From contig JARGSG010000095.1 of assembly GCA_030374805.1 (NCBI GenBank), positions 1 to 64,000 of the forward strand: 64,000 nt of DNA, in the 5' to 3' direction. The DNA is from Gracilaria gracilis (lineage: Eukaryota; Rhodophyta; Florideophyceae; Gracilariales; Gracilariaceae). Position numbers and translations under genes: made by a program. Below the pieces are notes generated by a model. It was not told where the DNA came from. It made no database searches and saw nothing but the letters and a program-made list of their open reading frames with translations. Shown piece by piece: positions 54,375 to 64,000 of this stretch; positions within the stretch are counted from its first letter, which is position 1; each line of letters begins with the position of its first letter.

Positions 54375-56168
54375 TCAGTTCACATCAGGGTCTAGCCCAT
54401 ATCCGTCACTACTTCGACCAGCATCCGTGTCGAAGATCAACTCGCCACCCCATGGGTCTACCACGTCATATTGATGATACCCGGACATCTCCATCTTGAA
54501 GCCAAGTTTCACGAACTGACGGACATTGGTCTTGCCCGGCCCGTTCATCAGCACTGTACCACTCGGGTCTGTATAGAAAGTTCCGCCCGTAGAACGGCCG
54601 CCATAGATGTCGAATTGAGGAAAGTCACAGTGGTCCTGACCAAAAGCAAAGTCACGAAAACGAAGGATTCGAGACGACCCATCGTTTCGAGTTAATATCC
54701 CGTCCTTTTCCCTGCCAAGATTCACGCTTTGGTGAATATTTCGTGTTGAAACAATGGCGGTGATGGGGTTCCGGAAGTCCAAGTTGAGCATGCCATGGCG
54801 ACCTCGACCAGAGCAGATAGGGTTCGTTGTCCACTCTTCATACCTGCCTCGCAGCACCGCGTCTTCGTTGTACGCATAAGCATGGTTGAGAGATTTGACG
54901 TTTATGACATTCACTGAGCGCTTGTTCGTGGCACCTCCGTTTGCACTCAGTTCTAGCCTTGTGTTCTCTTCTTTTTCGGTTAAACCCAAGAATCCTCCCC
55001 CTCGCTTTCTAGTCCCTGTGAAACCAAAGAAGCCCTTGTGAGTAACCTCTGCGAGCAGCTCTTTCGTTGAGGCATCCGAAACTGCAAAGATTATCGTATG
55101 AGTGCGCACTCTCACGCGTCGTAGCGATGACGTCTGAGCATGGATACAGAAACACACATATAATTCCCTGTCCCGGAAAACCGTACACTTGAAACCCTCG
55201 TGTGACTCATCTTCTCTGTAATTCTTCCATGGAGTGTATCCGAACTTTGGAGAATAATTCATCAAGGAAAGTGGGGAAGATCCGTGTTCATGGTCATAAG
55301 CACTGCGTCAAAGAAATAAAACACGAAAAGGAAAAGAAAATGTTAGATACGAAAAAGCTTTGAAAGCATGACAGGGTGTAGTTGTGAAAACGTACCACCA
55401 GTAACATGGGTCCCATTGTGGATGCCATGTAGGCCACATTTTCCCACTGACATCTGGATCTGAAGCATCAGTTTCTGGTGTCACCCACAGTCTATGAAGG
55501 GAATCAGGACATCTTTGGTTGGGAAGAATATCGTTCTCCACCGTCGATGGTGGCTTCGGAGTAGTTGATGGTTTGCCATTTTTTTCTCCAATCATAGCAT
55601 ACCATCCTCCGGAAGTTTTCGCACCCGAGATACGTCGTCCAATCCAGTTCGAAGAAGGCAAAGTAGCACTGCCTTTCGCGCTCTTTGAGAAGATATACGC
55701 ATTTTTGCGAAGGTGTTTCGAACTTTTCTGGTGTACACCATACATAAATTGGTTATCCAGACCATCCACACGGGTCACCCAACCTTCGCTTTTCCATCCG
55801 GGTAGAGCGAGTGAGGGATGCTTTCTAGAGTAACGTACCCCAATGATCAAAAAGACTTCGGCATCGCGGTGCAGATTGAGCTGGATGAAGTTTTCAGTGG
55901 TAGGCTGTTTATAGTTTGAAGGGACAAACCAGTCTAGACCACTATAGATCATAGAAGATGCATTGGAAACTGGAGCGAAGCGATGAGTGGTGTATCGAGG
56001 GTAATAAACAGCGTCCGTTGTCTTTCGCCCTTCGAGAATTGTCCATGACGACAAAAGCACTGGATTCAGAGAAGGAAAGTATGCTGGGTGATCCGCACAT
56101 GTTAGAGGTTTGGATAGTACAGAGACAATCAGAAGAGCGCTAACGAGAACGGGTGCCATTAGTTTCAT
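54375..56168 (-). CDS. secreted protein of 566 aa, two exons
   Basis: Exon 1 is 56168-55396, a 93-bp intron follows (GTACG at 55395, CAG ending at 55303), and exon 2 is 55302-54375. Splicing joins DPCYWW to CAYDHEHGSS in frame and totals 1,701 nt. The ATG at 56168 starts a signal peptide (MKLMAPVLVSALLIVSVLS). The first exon encodes an aromatic-rich domain (LDWFVPSNY, VFLIIGVRYSRKHP, WVTRVDG) followed by a Pro/Thr linker (STTPKPPST). The second exon has several cysteines (GFKC, ELYVCFCIHAQ, NPICSG) and ends in an acidic, Gly-rich tail. No named family is recognised. A TATA box lies about 90 bp upstream. It is probably extracellular. Confidence 0.78.
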
Positions 56169-56255
56169 GGTAGTTCCTCCCTCCCTCCAGAGCGTTATTG
56201 TGAGGGGGGCGGAAAACCGAGGAAACGAGAAAGTAAAACCCTGCACATGAACGTA

Positions 56256-56264
56256 CTTATATAG
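56256..56264 (-). promoter_or_regulatory. TATA box of 566-aa secreted protein
   Basis: Minus-strand CTATATAAG about 90 bp before the ATG at 56168. Confidence 0.6.
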
Positions 56265-56279
56265 CCACATTGACTATGA

Positions 56280-58080
56280 AATAGTGAGGCACATGCTATG
56301 GAACGTGGCAGCAAGATGGCGAACGACATCCGAAACGTATACGTTGCAAAAAACAGCATTCGAAAGAGAGTAGAGCCGAAGTCTGGTCACCTTCCAGATA
56401 TCATAGAAGGTAACGGTAAAATATTGCATGCCATTTGAGGAATCTGCTGGAAACCTCTACGCTTGAAGTGAGGCATATTCCACCTCGTATATGTATTGGC
56501 GGATTTTAAGGAATTTATTGTTCGCATCGAGTCTGTTCTCGAGCAGAAGATCTTTATAGCTTTGGAAAGAAAGGGGGTGGTGACCACTCACCAAGCGCGT
56601 CGCCGAGAGTCAGCAAAGCTGAGCTCCTGCAGCCTGATCTAAAAGATCAGTACTGTTCCCATTCCCGCTAACGGTTGACTTACAAAAAAACGCCGATCTT
56701 GCTCAAATTTAGTCTGGCCTAGACGGCTCATCTGCAGCATTTTGCCCTGATGGTATACGCAATAGGCCCACACACAAGTTTATACCAATGGATATCGACT
56801 CCATTCTTCTACGGCTTAGGGCCGTTTCAATACTTTTTATTATCGCATGGGAATAAAATGTGAGTGTTTTGAAAGCCTGCCATATGCTTTTTGGCCTTCC
56901 AATACTTTTTTTACGTCATTTTTGTGGCAACGTCAGGTAAACGACGTGCGTGGTGACAATTCAGAACAAGATTAGAATGCCAAGGGGTACCAGCTTATGA
57001 AGATGATAAATAACAGCGTAAACCTCTGAATACCCCCAAACTATGAGTATTAAAATGCAAAACGGTGATGCCAGTGATAATTTTAACAAACAAAGCAAAC
57101 TATTTGCGCCTTGTCAATAAGTAGCTACAAACAGCTAAATTCTTCAACAAAATTTAGGAAAAAGCTCGAACGATAAGGCAAAAGCTCTAAATCAAACTTC
57201 AGGCGCAAACTTAGTAGGCTCAAAATTACTCTTGAGACCAATTATAGAAAAATGCAAAAAAAGCCAGTCCCAAGATTTATGCAGTACGTTGTGAAGGAAA
57301 ACAAAATACCGGACTACTCAGCAGCCAAGGAAAATAAAAAAAAGAGAGATATCGATCAGCAAAGCGAGTAAAACAAGTAATAATAGCGTTTCTGGAAAAA
57401 AGAAATCTCTAGAGCTTTCGTCGGTGGTGGTGGTAGTAGTGGTCTAATATGGGTATCCGAGGTTGGGCATGGCTTATATAGACAATTGAGACCTCTCAAT
57501 ACAGTTGAATATCGACATTACACTTTTGTGTAACCCATGAAGAACAACGTGTAACCCAGATGCAGTTCTCATGCATCATTGTGTAACCGGTGTAGCCTTA
57601 CTAGTTGTTAGTAGCCAAATAATAGTTTCTTCGGGTAAGAGACAACTTGTCGTAAAGATAATGCTTCGTTGTCACAATTTTCAAGTCCCCAAGAATCCAC
57701 GTTCACTTCAATCTGAGACCTGATTTGGGAAGATCATTTGTTAGGTACACGATACAGCAATTTTCAAAGGAATCTATTGAGCAGTTTTCGCTGCCGAAAA
57801 TAGCATTATTGGGTGCGGAAATTTGAAGGGGTTTTATGTCTGAACATTGCCATTTCACCTCTTCTCCATGTATTTCCTTGTTGTCCGGATTTATTTCACA
57901 TCACATGACTGATTACACGAACTTTGCACTGGTAGTGCACGATTTGTACATGAAGTGTACACGTAAGAACATTCCCTTCGTCCTTGGATATATTCTTAAA
58001 GTAGAGTTAGTTGGCGGTTAGGTCATGCCCAGGAGGCGTCTAGGTGATATTCGTAGTGTGGGGAGGGTGCCGGGGCTTCC
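56280..58080. other. AT-rich intergenic region
   Basis: No convincing gene. A GGT/AGT microsatellite lies near 57420-57445 (GGTGGTGGTAGTAGTGG). Near 57525-57600 GTGTAACC recurs three times. No element ends were recognised. Confidence 0.5.
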
Positions 58081-58095
58081 TTTTGCATTGAGTGC

Positions 58096-58791
58096 ATGCT
58101 GCGCTGGACGTCCACAGATGTACTACGTGTTGGTGTTCACACGGTGACCCTTCGGTTGCACGTGTATTTCAGTGGTAGTGGGGAGAAGTGGTCGGCGGTC
58201 GACGTCTTCGTTGCCAACGCCATGGTACGTTTCCATCCTGGTGCTCCGCGTCCCGTCTTCATCCCGCCTGACAGCCCTCATGGACTTCCATTGCCGTTAC
58301 TGCCGCCGCCGCCTTTCCCTTTGCCGCCTCCGCTACCGTCGCCGCCGCCGCCCGCAAACTACCCGCACTTTTTGCCGCCGCCCTTACCCCGAGCCGCCTC
58401 GTCGTCTGGTGGGGACTCCGTCCGCTTCGTGCGATATGTCCCTGCTCTGCGTTGTCCGAGGCGTGGAAGTCCGACGCTTCGAGATGCGGCCTGGCAGACT
58501 AGTCGCCGTCGTCATGTATGTGCTGGAGGTGCCCCTGGGCGCCCTTCAAGCTCTTATTTTCGCGGATGGCACGACACCATCTGCGTAGTCGAAGAGGAGC
58601 TGCCTCGTGGGGCTGTGGCCATCCTGGCCCGACTGCTCCACGAGTTGCGGGAAGTGCACGAGCGATATAGGATACAGAATATAAAATATAATGCATATTT
58701 GCTACTGTATGCAATAATAAATGTACTCTGCTTTCTGCTTATCGCTCTTCCTCCTCGCCCTTCTTCCTCACTTTCACGACTTTGCCGTTAA
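58096..58791 (+). CDS. possible proline-rich protein (doubtful)
   Basis: A 231-codon frame with a polyproline stretch (PLPPPLPSPPPPANYP) in a GC-rich island (CCGCCGCC repeats at 58300-58380). An overlapping frame of 138 codons rich in Arg also exists, and the triplet repeats alone can create such frames. The last part (RGAVAILARLLHELREVHER) could be helical. There is no domain, no clear promoter and no paralogue. The function is unknown, and it may not be a gene. Confidence 0.25.
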   Translation: MLRWTSTDVLRVGVHTVTLRLHVYFSGSGEKWSAVDVFVANAMVRFHPGAPRPVFIPPDSPHGLPLPLLPPPPFPLPPPLPSPPPPANYPHFLPPPLPRAASSSGGDSVRFVRYVPALRCPRRGSPTLRDAAWQTSRRRHVCAGGAPGRPSSSYFRGWHDTICVVEEELPRGAVAILARLLHELREVHERYRIQNIKYNAYLLLYAIINVLCFLLIALPPRPSSSLSRLCR

Positions 58792-58829
58792 TAAAGCATA
58801 TAGATGACAGCAATGACCTCCAACGCAGC

Positions 58830-59820
58830 CGTCATCACTTTTATCTCGACGTGTGTCTTTCTCTGACCCATACGAAGAGAAAGAAAAGAAAGGACCGGCA
58901 CCCCTAAGGCCGCGATACCTCGGCACCAAGGCCTATCTACCATCATTGCATCTTCGTTCGTACAAAATACATTACTTTTACTTGCTATGGGCTTTCAGCA
59001 TGCATCGTTTGCACACCTATATCGCCTCCAGTGTGATGGAAAACAAATGGTGGCTGCAAAGTGGCGGTAGGTTGACATTTAGAGGAAGCAATGGTTTGCG
59101 TCGAGGTGGCGGTTGTTAGAGAGGGAGAGAAACCAAAACGTTGCTGCGAAGTGGCGAGGGATTAAAAGAGGCTGAAATTGGAACAAAAACCGTTGTCAAC
59201 GCGAGGAAATGCGCGATCTACGTTTGGGGAGTTCGTGTTAAAAATGGCGATTGTATCTTGCGGGCAGTTGGTATTGGCGAAGAGTGGAGATGCGGCAAGC
59301 CAAACACTGTGTAACTTGCAGGTAAACGCGGCAAATTGCACATGAACCGTTTGTATTCATCGTTTGTAATTGTTAATTGATCTTGATGTACTGGTGCAAA
59401 CACCTTTTATATTTACGGGGTATTTTTGCATTTCTGTATCCTAATGTATCAATTTACTGTTCCTGTTTTGTCAGCCATAGCCCAACCTCTCTCGGGAAAA
59501 CATGAACATCTCGCTATGTTGACGGTATCGGTTTGAACAAGAACCAAACCTCTGTAGCTTGTTTAGCTCTTAGTGTTCATTACCTAACTAGGCAGACTTT
59601 GGTAGATTTGCTGTTGTACTACAAGTGTATTTACAGCAAATCTGATAAAACTCAATAAATTTGGAAAGTATGACAAAACAAATATCACTATATACCACAA
59701 ATACAGATTTTTTGCAACTTACACCCTTTGTCTTACCTATTTCGTGGGCTCAAAAATAATTAAATTACAGTACTCCGCTTCGATTCTTGTACTTCCAACT
59801 AAAATATTCAATTTTTCCCA
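58830..59820. other. intergenic region, no gene recognised
   Basis: Only short frames without motifs on both strands. Confidence 0.5.
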
Positions 59821-59823
59821 TGA

Positions 59824-61060
59824 TTGCTATTCATCAGTCCAAGCACGAGGCAGACTACCTCTGAAGTCAATAAAAACATGTTGCAATTTCCGTTTCCCAC
59901 GACAAAGTTGAGTTCAAAAATCTGTGTAAATTTCAGGAATCACTCCACCTCGCATCCCAATATTGGATATGATGCACTTGCCCGTTATGCGGACTCATTC
60001 GGAGACACACATCGTTCCTCAAGTCGACAGTCCACTGCGGTCGATACTCAAAAGCCAACCGCTTGGAAAGAGTCATCTCGTACCGCTCGTAAGGTTCACA
60101 ATATCGATATCTCGTCGGAATCGATCTATTCCGTATCGGCTCAAGACGAGAAACATATCCTCGTACTATCCCGCGCGTCCTCCATTCCCTCGCCTCCCCC
60201 TACGCCCTCGGCTTCAAAGCCAGCCAGTCCGTTCAGTCTTACCCCAGTCCTGCCAGCTCCCGGGCGCAACAACCCCAGAAGCAGGCGGCGATTAGACCGT
60301 GTCGTCTCTGCCTTTCACGTGAACTCAGCTAATGTCCGTTGCTCCCACGTTACCTAAAGAAGAAGCTGTTGGCCATACGGGAAGCTAATTATCAACAACG
60401 CCACGAGGAAGGTTATTATAGTGCCTACCAAACCGGACGGAAAGCTGATACCACAAGAGACAACGTAGGATATCGCCAGGGCGGGCAGCCTCGTCAGACG
60501 TACTCACCACGACCGACACAGGCCGCTATTCTGGTCGAGGAGCCTGCTCCTGACCAGGAAAATGCCCGGGAGGAAGCGTAGAGGCGTCATCTCTTTTACA
60601 GAGGCTTAGCCTTGGCCCGTCAGAGACAGACCGAAATGACTCCATTCGAAGGAAGTCCTCTTTCCTGACATGTGACCTGACCGATACGGATATAGAAGCC
60701 GGAACGGTCCTCTTTTCTAGCGCGAACTACAAGTCGCACGTGTCAGTTGGCCTCAACCCGGCACTCATGTATCCGTTAACGGGAGTTCTTGTCACCGGAG
60801 CCGGACCCTATCGGTTCACGAACGCTATCTCCTCCGAAATGGCGCTCAAAATTCCGACCGGACGTAAGATCCCCGAATTACAGACGCGTCGAAGAACCAC
60901 ATGGACGTCTTGGGAGTCCTTTCCCTTATGATCCGGATCGGTGCTATCAATGTACGAGTACAGTTCCTGGTTGTTTCTAACTTCTCCACCAACGTAGTAC
61001 TCGGTACTTCTCAGGGGAAAATGGGATGTTGATTTATTTGGAGCTGCCCGTAGCATTACG
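59824..61060 (+). pseudogene. gypsy-like Gag/protease remnant
   Basis: A Ser/Pro-rich stretch (59824-60357) leads into a zinc-knuckle-like CRLCLS followed after a stop by YLKKKLLAIREANYQQRHEE (60360-60420). This resembles the region after the zinc knuckle of the gypsy copies at 1-8.7 kb (knuckle, then a conserved helix). A protease-like region follows (about 60690-61020): GVLVTGAGPYRF corresponds to the DTGAG core, and later NHMDVLGVLSLMIRIGAINV plus VVLGTS match the protease C-terminal half, in shifted frames. No RT remains. It is too decayed to be active. Confidence 0.6.
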
Positions 61061-61445
61061 TTTGCTGTCGTACTCATGACGTTTGGTCCAGAATGATTGG
61101 GTTACAAGAGATCCTGGTTTTTTGGAGTCGGGACCGTTTGCGTAGGTTGCACAATTCGAATTGCTGATGATGGAAGTGACACCCAGCTTTCAAATCCTGG
61201 TTCAACCTTGCCAGCCTGCAACTCATGTAGAGGCTATAAGAGTCTGAATCTCTGGTCTCCGTGAAACTGTCTTGTCGCCATCAAAGAGTCTCGTGGTTTA
61301 CCGTTTCTTTCATCTGCCCTTCTGTTATCTTGTCAATTGTGGTTTTCCCTGTTTCCTGGTTGCCACTTTTTGGTTTTCTTTTTTTTGTTGTTTATTTGGT
61401 TGTTCAAACCGGGTTTTTGAAGGCTATGGATATTTGACTTTTGTC

Positions 61446-62553
61446 ATGTCTGACTCTGAAGCCGTCCATCCCACGCCGTCTGCAGGGGCTACAATGAACT
61501 ATTCGAATCTACAAAACTTCAGCATTGATCAGTCGTGTGCTGCCAACCACTCGTCGCTTCGAGGGTTGTTTGCAACAGTTTTGGAGACTTTGCGCGCTCA
61601 ACAGCCTACAACACCTAGAAGCGTCTACAAGCTTTTGGCTATTGTTCTTTTTTGGCGCGAGCAACTGATGCACGGCTCAAATGAAGATCAGCAGCACACA
61701 GATGACGATCCCTCTCAAATGGGAAAGATGTTTTCTCTTTTTCCTGATGAACTTGAAGATATGGCAAGTGAAAAATTTCGGGCCTGGTAGACCTTGCCAA
61801 GTCTGCCTGAGACTGGATGCCAATCTCTATCCTCGAGAGTTGGACTCCACTGATAAAACATCCGTGGTCAGTTTGGTGTTGAAAGGGCAGATTTCAGCAA
61901 TGAGAGCAGCTCTCGAGCGCAGAGATTTAGCACAAAAAAATAACGCACTCACTTCAAATCCGGTCCTCGATGATCCGCTGCCGTCTCCAAAACGACCCAG
62001 TCCCTTCTCAGACTTGATCCCAAGAAAGCAAAGCTCCAGGCGCCAAAAAGTTCACCATGTAGCTGGTGTTCCGATCGCAGAAGGTGATGACGATGCTCTG
62101 GATTTTAGAGTAAGGCTCGAAGTCCCAGCACCCGTACGTCCGAGCCAATTAAGAACATATCAGGGCAAATCATCCGTTCTCCTGAATGCGCAGGAGCTCA
62201 TGGGTCCCTCCATACTCCACTCCTTTTGTCAGGAAGGTCTAAATATGGAGCTCGTTGTTCGAAATGGGAGTTGTTCCCGCCAATCGGACGGAAGGCCTTT
62301 TCCCACGGAAGTGGAAGCTTTAACTCTTGCAAGGTGCCTTCATTTCCACATGTGCAACTTTAGGACCATGGAAGAAGCAATAACCACTGCTCTACGGACA
62401 GAAATAGCTCTCCGTCGAATGTGGGCTCTTCTCGAAGTGGAGAACGTGACATCAGGTCCGAGCCCGCTGAGCAGAGACGAGGCACTGCAGCAAGTTCTCC
62501 CATCACTTGAAATCTATCCGGACGTAGGAATCAGAGTTCGAGCAATGAGATAA
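61446..62553 (+). pseudogene. first region of a retroelement (Gag-like?), frameshifted
   Basis: The ATG at 61446 (MSDSEAVHPT) opens a frame to 61790. The reading then continues in another frame from about 61785 to 62553 (PGRPCQVCLRLDANLYP ... RTEIALRRMWALLEVENV). The middle has a CxxC pair and a Pro/Ser-rich linker. I do not recognise the domain. Its position directly upstream of a reverse transcriptase suggests the structural or N-terminal part of the same element. Confidence 0.5.
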
Positions 62554-62593
62554 ATTGTAAATCGACACATATCCGTGGCATCTCGAGCAAGAA

Positions 62594-64000
62594 ATGCGGT
62601 TCGCAGTCTCACGAGACGAACTCGTCCGGGCTCCCAAAAACCGAATCACCCCAGAGCAAACGCGGCCCAAGAAAGAAACTAGATATCGGGAGCGTACGCG
62701 TACGTCACGAACCAAGGCCACGAACATTCCCCCTCGCACCTTTCTTCCAAAAGAGGTGCACCTCGGGTTCCCGGTGCGCCCTGGTATCTGCTGCCCTTCA
62801 GTCTCTGGATTTATTTTCTTAGGTAACGTCAACCTTCCCGACACTACAAGCGTGTCCCGACTTGCAACACAACTGGCTGTACGTTCAATCGTAGGGCGGC
62901 ACTGTATGCTTTCGAAGGATTACGGTGCTGGTGTTACGGGTAGTTTTGTTCTCCTAACTCGTTCATTTCTCTATCAACATAGACTTTCTTCCAAAGATTC
63001 CCTCACTCAAGATTCCATTGTCATTCTAGAATTTTTGACTTCCACTGGACTAGTGCGGGCCGATATTACCCTGCTCAGAGCCGATCGACTTGATCTGCTT
63101 TTGAGAACCGCTTCAGATTCTCATTTCTGGCTCATGCGAATGTCCGAATCTGTTTAATGGTTATCTGAGGGCTCTGGATATCGCAAAATGGTTGAAAACA
63201 TTAAGTCCTTCGTGTCCGCCTCAGTAATTCCGCCCTCAAAAGTTCACTGCATTCCTGGAGAATACTTGAAGGTGCTTTTGCTACTTACAAAGTCAGATAT
63301 GTTGCAGCGGTCAGCCGTTGAAAATGAAGACGAAGAGTACAGACAGCTTGCGGACGCCATTACCATGACACCATTTGCGGTGATCAAAGATGAAAACAGG
63401 GACAGGCTAATCAGTTTGCCTCGCGTTCAAAATCTTTTTATGCCTGACGCCCCACATGTGCTTCTTCCAAACCCAGGGCATTTCCAATCCATTTCTGTTT
63501 CGGAGTCTACACCGCCTCTGTCGGGTTCCTTCTTGGATATAGCCAACATGTTTCACAACATTAGGCCCCATCTAAGCTGGCTTCTTTGTTTCTACTCACC
63601 ACAATAGCCTTTGGGAACCTTCCCGGAGCGCTACAGCGTGAGATCAAACACATCTTGGGATTCACACCAAAACAGAACGACGAGTTACGCCCATGCCAAC
63701 GAACCTTGCCAATGGGTTTCAAATGATCGGGTTTCATTGGCCACACGTTTGTCCAGTCTTGATATCTCGAAGCCTTTCACTCCTTTTGTGAAACCTCACG
63801 TCTACTTGGATCTAGATACACCTTTCCCGCCCCAATTTTGCTCCACCGACACAAAGGTGTTATAGAGTGAACAAAACGCACCGTCCTGATTTTTCATATG
63901 ATCGACGACCTCAACCTTGCCCTTGTTAGATGGCCTGATGAGGAAGACTTTCGACTCCAACATGCTATCGAATCCGTTCTTGAAAGAAACAAGCTTCCAA
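62594..64000 (+). pseudogene. reverse transcriptase of an unusual retroelement (runs off right edge)
   Basis: Frames at 62594-63157, 63188-63607 and 63607-64000 line up into one polyprotein with breaks. RT-like blocks are SGSFLDIANMFHNI (63510-63560), a likely motif A where the Asp binds metal; LRPCQRTLPMGFK (63690-63730), motif B-like; and HMIDDLNLALVRW (63895-63930), motif C with the catalytic DD. There is a frameshift near 63580. In-frame TGA codons near 63728 (directly after GFK) and 63763 also break it. LPMG instead of the LPFG/MPFG of gypsy elements sets it apart from the gypsy copies in this window. RNase H, integrase or other domains would lie beyond the window. Confidence 0.65.

Noticed and set aside
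58172..58588. Arg-rich frame overlapping the proline-rich frame
   Set aside because: CCG/GCC triplet repeats generate open frames in several phases. Neither frame has independent support, and only one is listed, with low confidence.
1..64000. CRISPR arrays, tRNA or rRNA genes, bacterial operons
   Set aside because: No regularly spaced repeats, no cloverleaf or rRNA sequence noticed. Introns, TATA boxes and element types are eukaryotic.

Overview
This is a nuclear window from a eukaryote with compact, intron-poor genes. Spliceosomal introns of 59 to 93 bp can be read directly, TATA boxes lie about 90 bp before start codons, and all mobile elements are of eukaryotic types (Ty3/gypsy, PIF/Harbinger, pogo, piggyBac, a mariner-like element, a MITE). 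The species cannot be named from sequence alone. A macroalga (for example a florideophyte red alga) or another protist would fit. Transposons occupy well over half of the window.

Layout. 1-4150: Ty3/gypsy copy 1, minus strand, running off the left edge. 4159-20797: a second, internally shortened gypsy copy between direct repeats of about 0.85 kb that look like LTRs. Its right LTR is split by an 11.2-kb PIF/Harbinger element (9306-20507) with 26-bp perfect terminal inverted repeats and a TGA target duplication. That element carries its own transposase and Myb/SANT-like protein plus three passenger genes: part of an ABCB-type transporter, an almost full-length Dicer-like gene, and part of a class II DAHP synthase. 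20800-21580: Sel1-like pseudogene. 22138-22647: MITE. 22.9-36.2 kb: a locus of small secreted proteins (two tandemly duplicated 284-aa proteins, a Cys-rich 113-aa protein, a basic helical 187-aa protein). It is interrupted by a pogo-like element (29332-35034) that itself contains an apparently intact piggyBac element (31795-34988).

37.2-47.1 kb: a WD40-like gene fragment, then two almost identical 3.77-kb two-gene Harbinger elements in opposite orientation around a 1.7-kb spacer. 48.1-49.0 kb: a jacalin/aerolysin-like gene with an in-frame stop upstream. 49330-52228: a decayed pogo/mariner-like element that received a solo LTR. 54.4-56.2 kb: a two-exon secreted protein of 566 aa. 59.8-61.1 kb: remains of a gypsy-like gag and protease. 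61.4 kb to the right edge: a decayed retroelement with an unusual reverse transcriptase (LPMG-F-K and MIDD motifs).

The most striking object is the Harbinger element with a Dicer gene aboard. Its domain order is complete (helicase, platform/PAZ, RNase IIIa, RNase IIIb, dsRBD remnant). The helicase motifs are degenerate, and several frameshifts or in-frame stops make it look decayed here. The long perfect hairpin formed by the two inverted Harbinger copies would be a natural source of double-stranded RNA if transcribed through. A functional link between the two is inference only.
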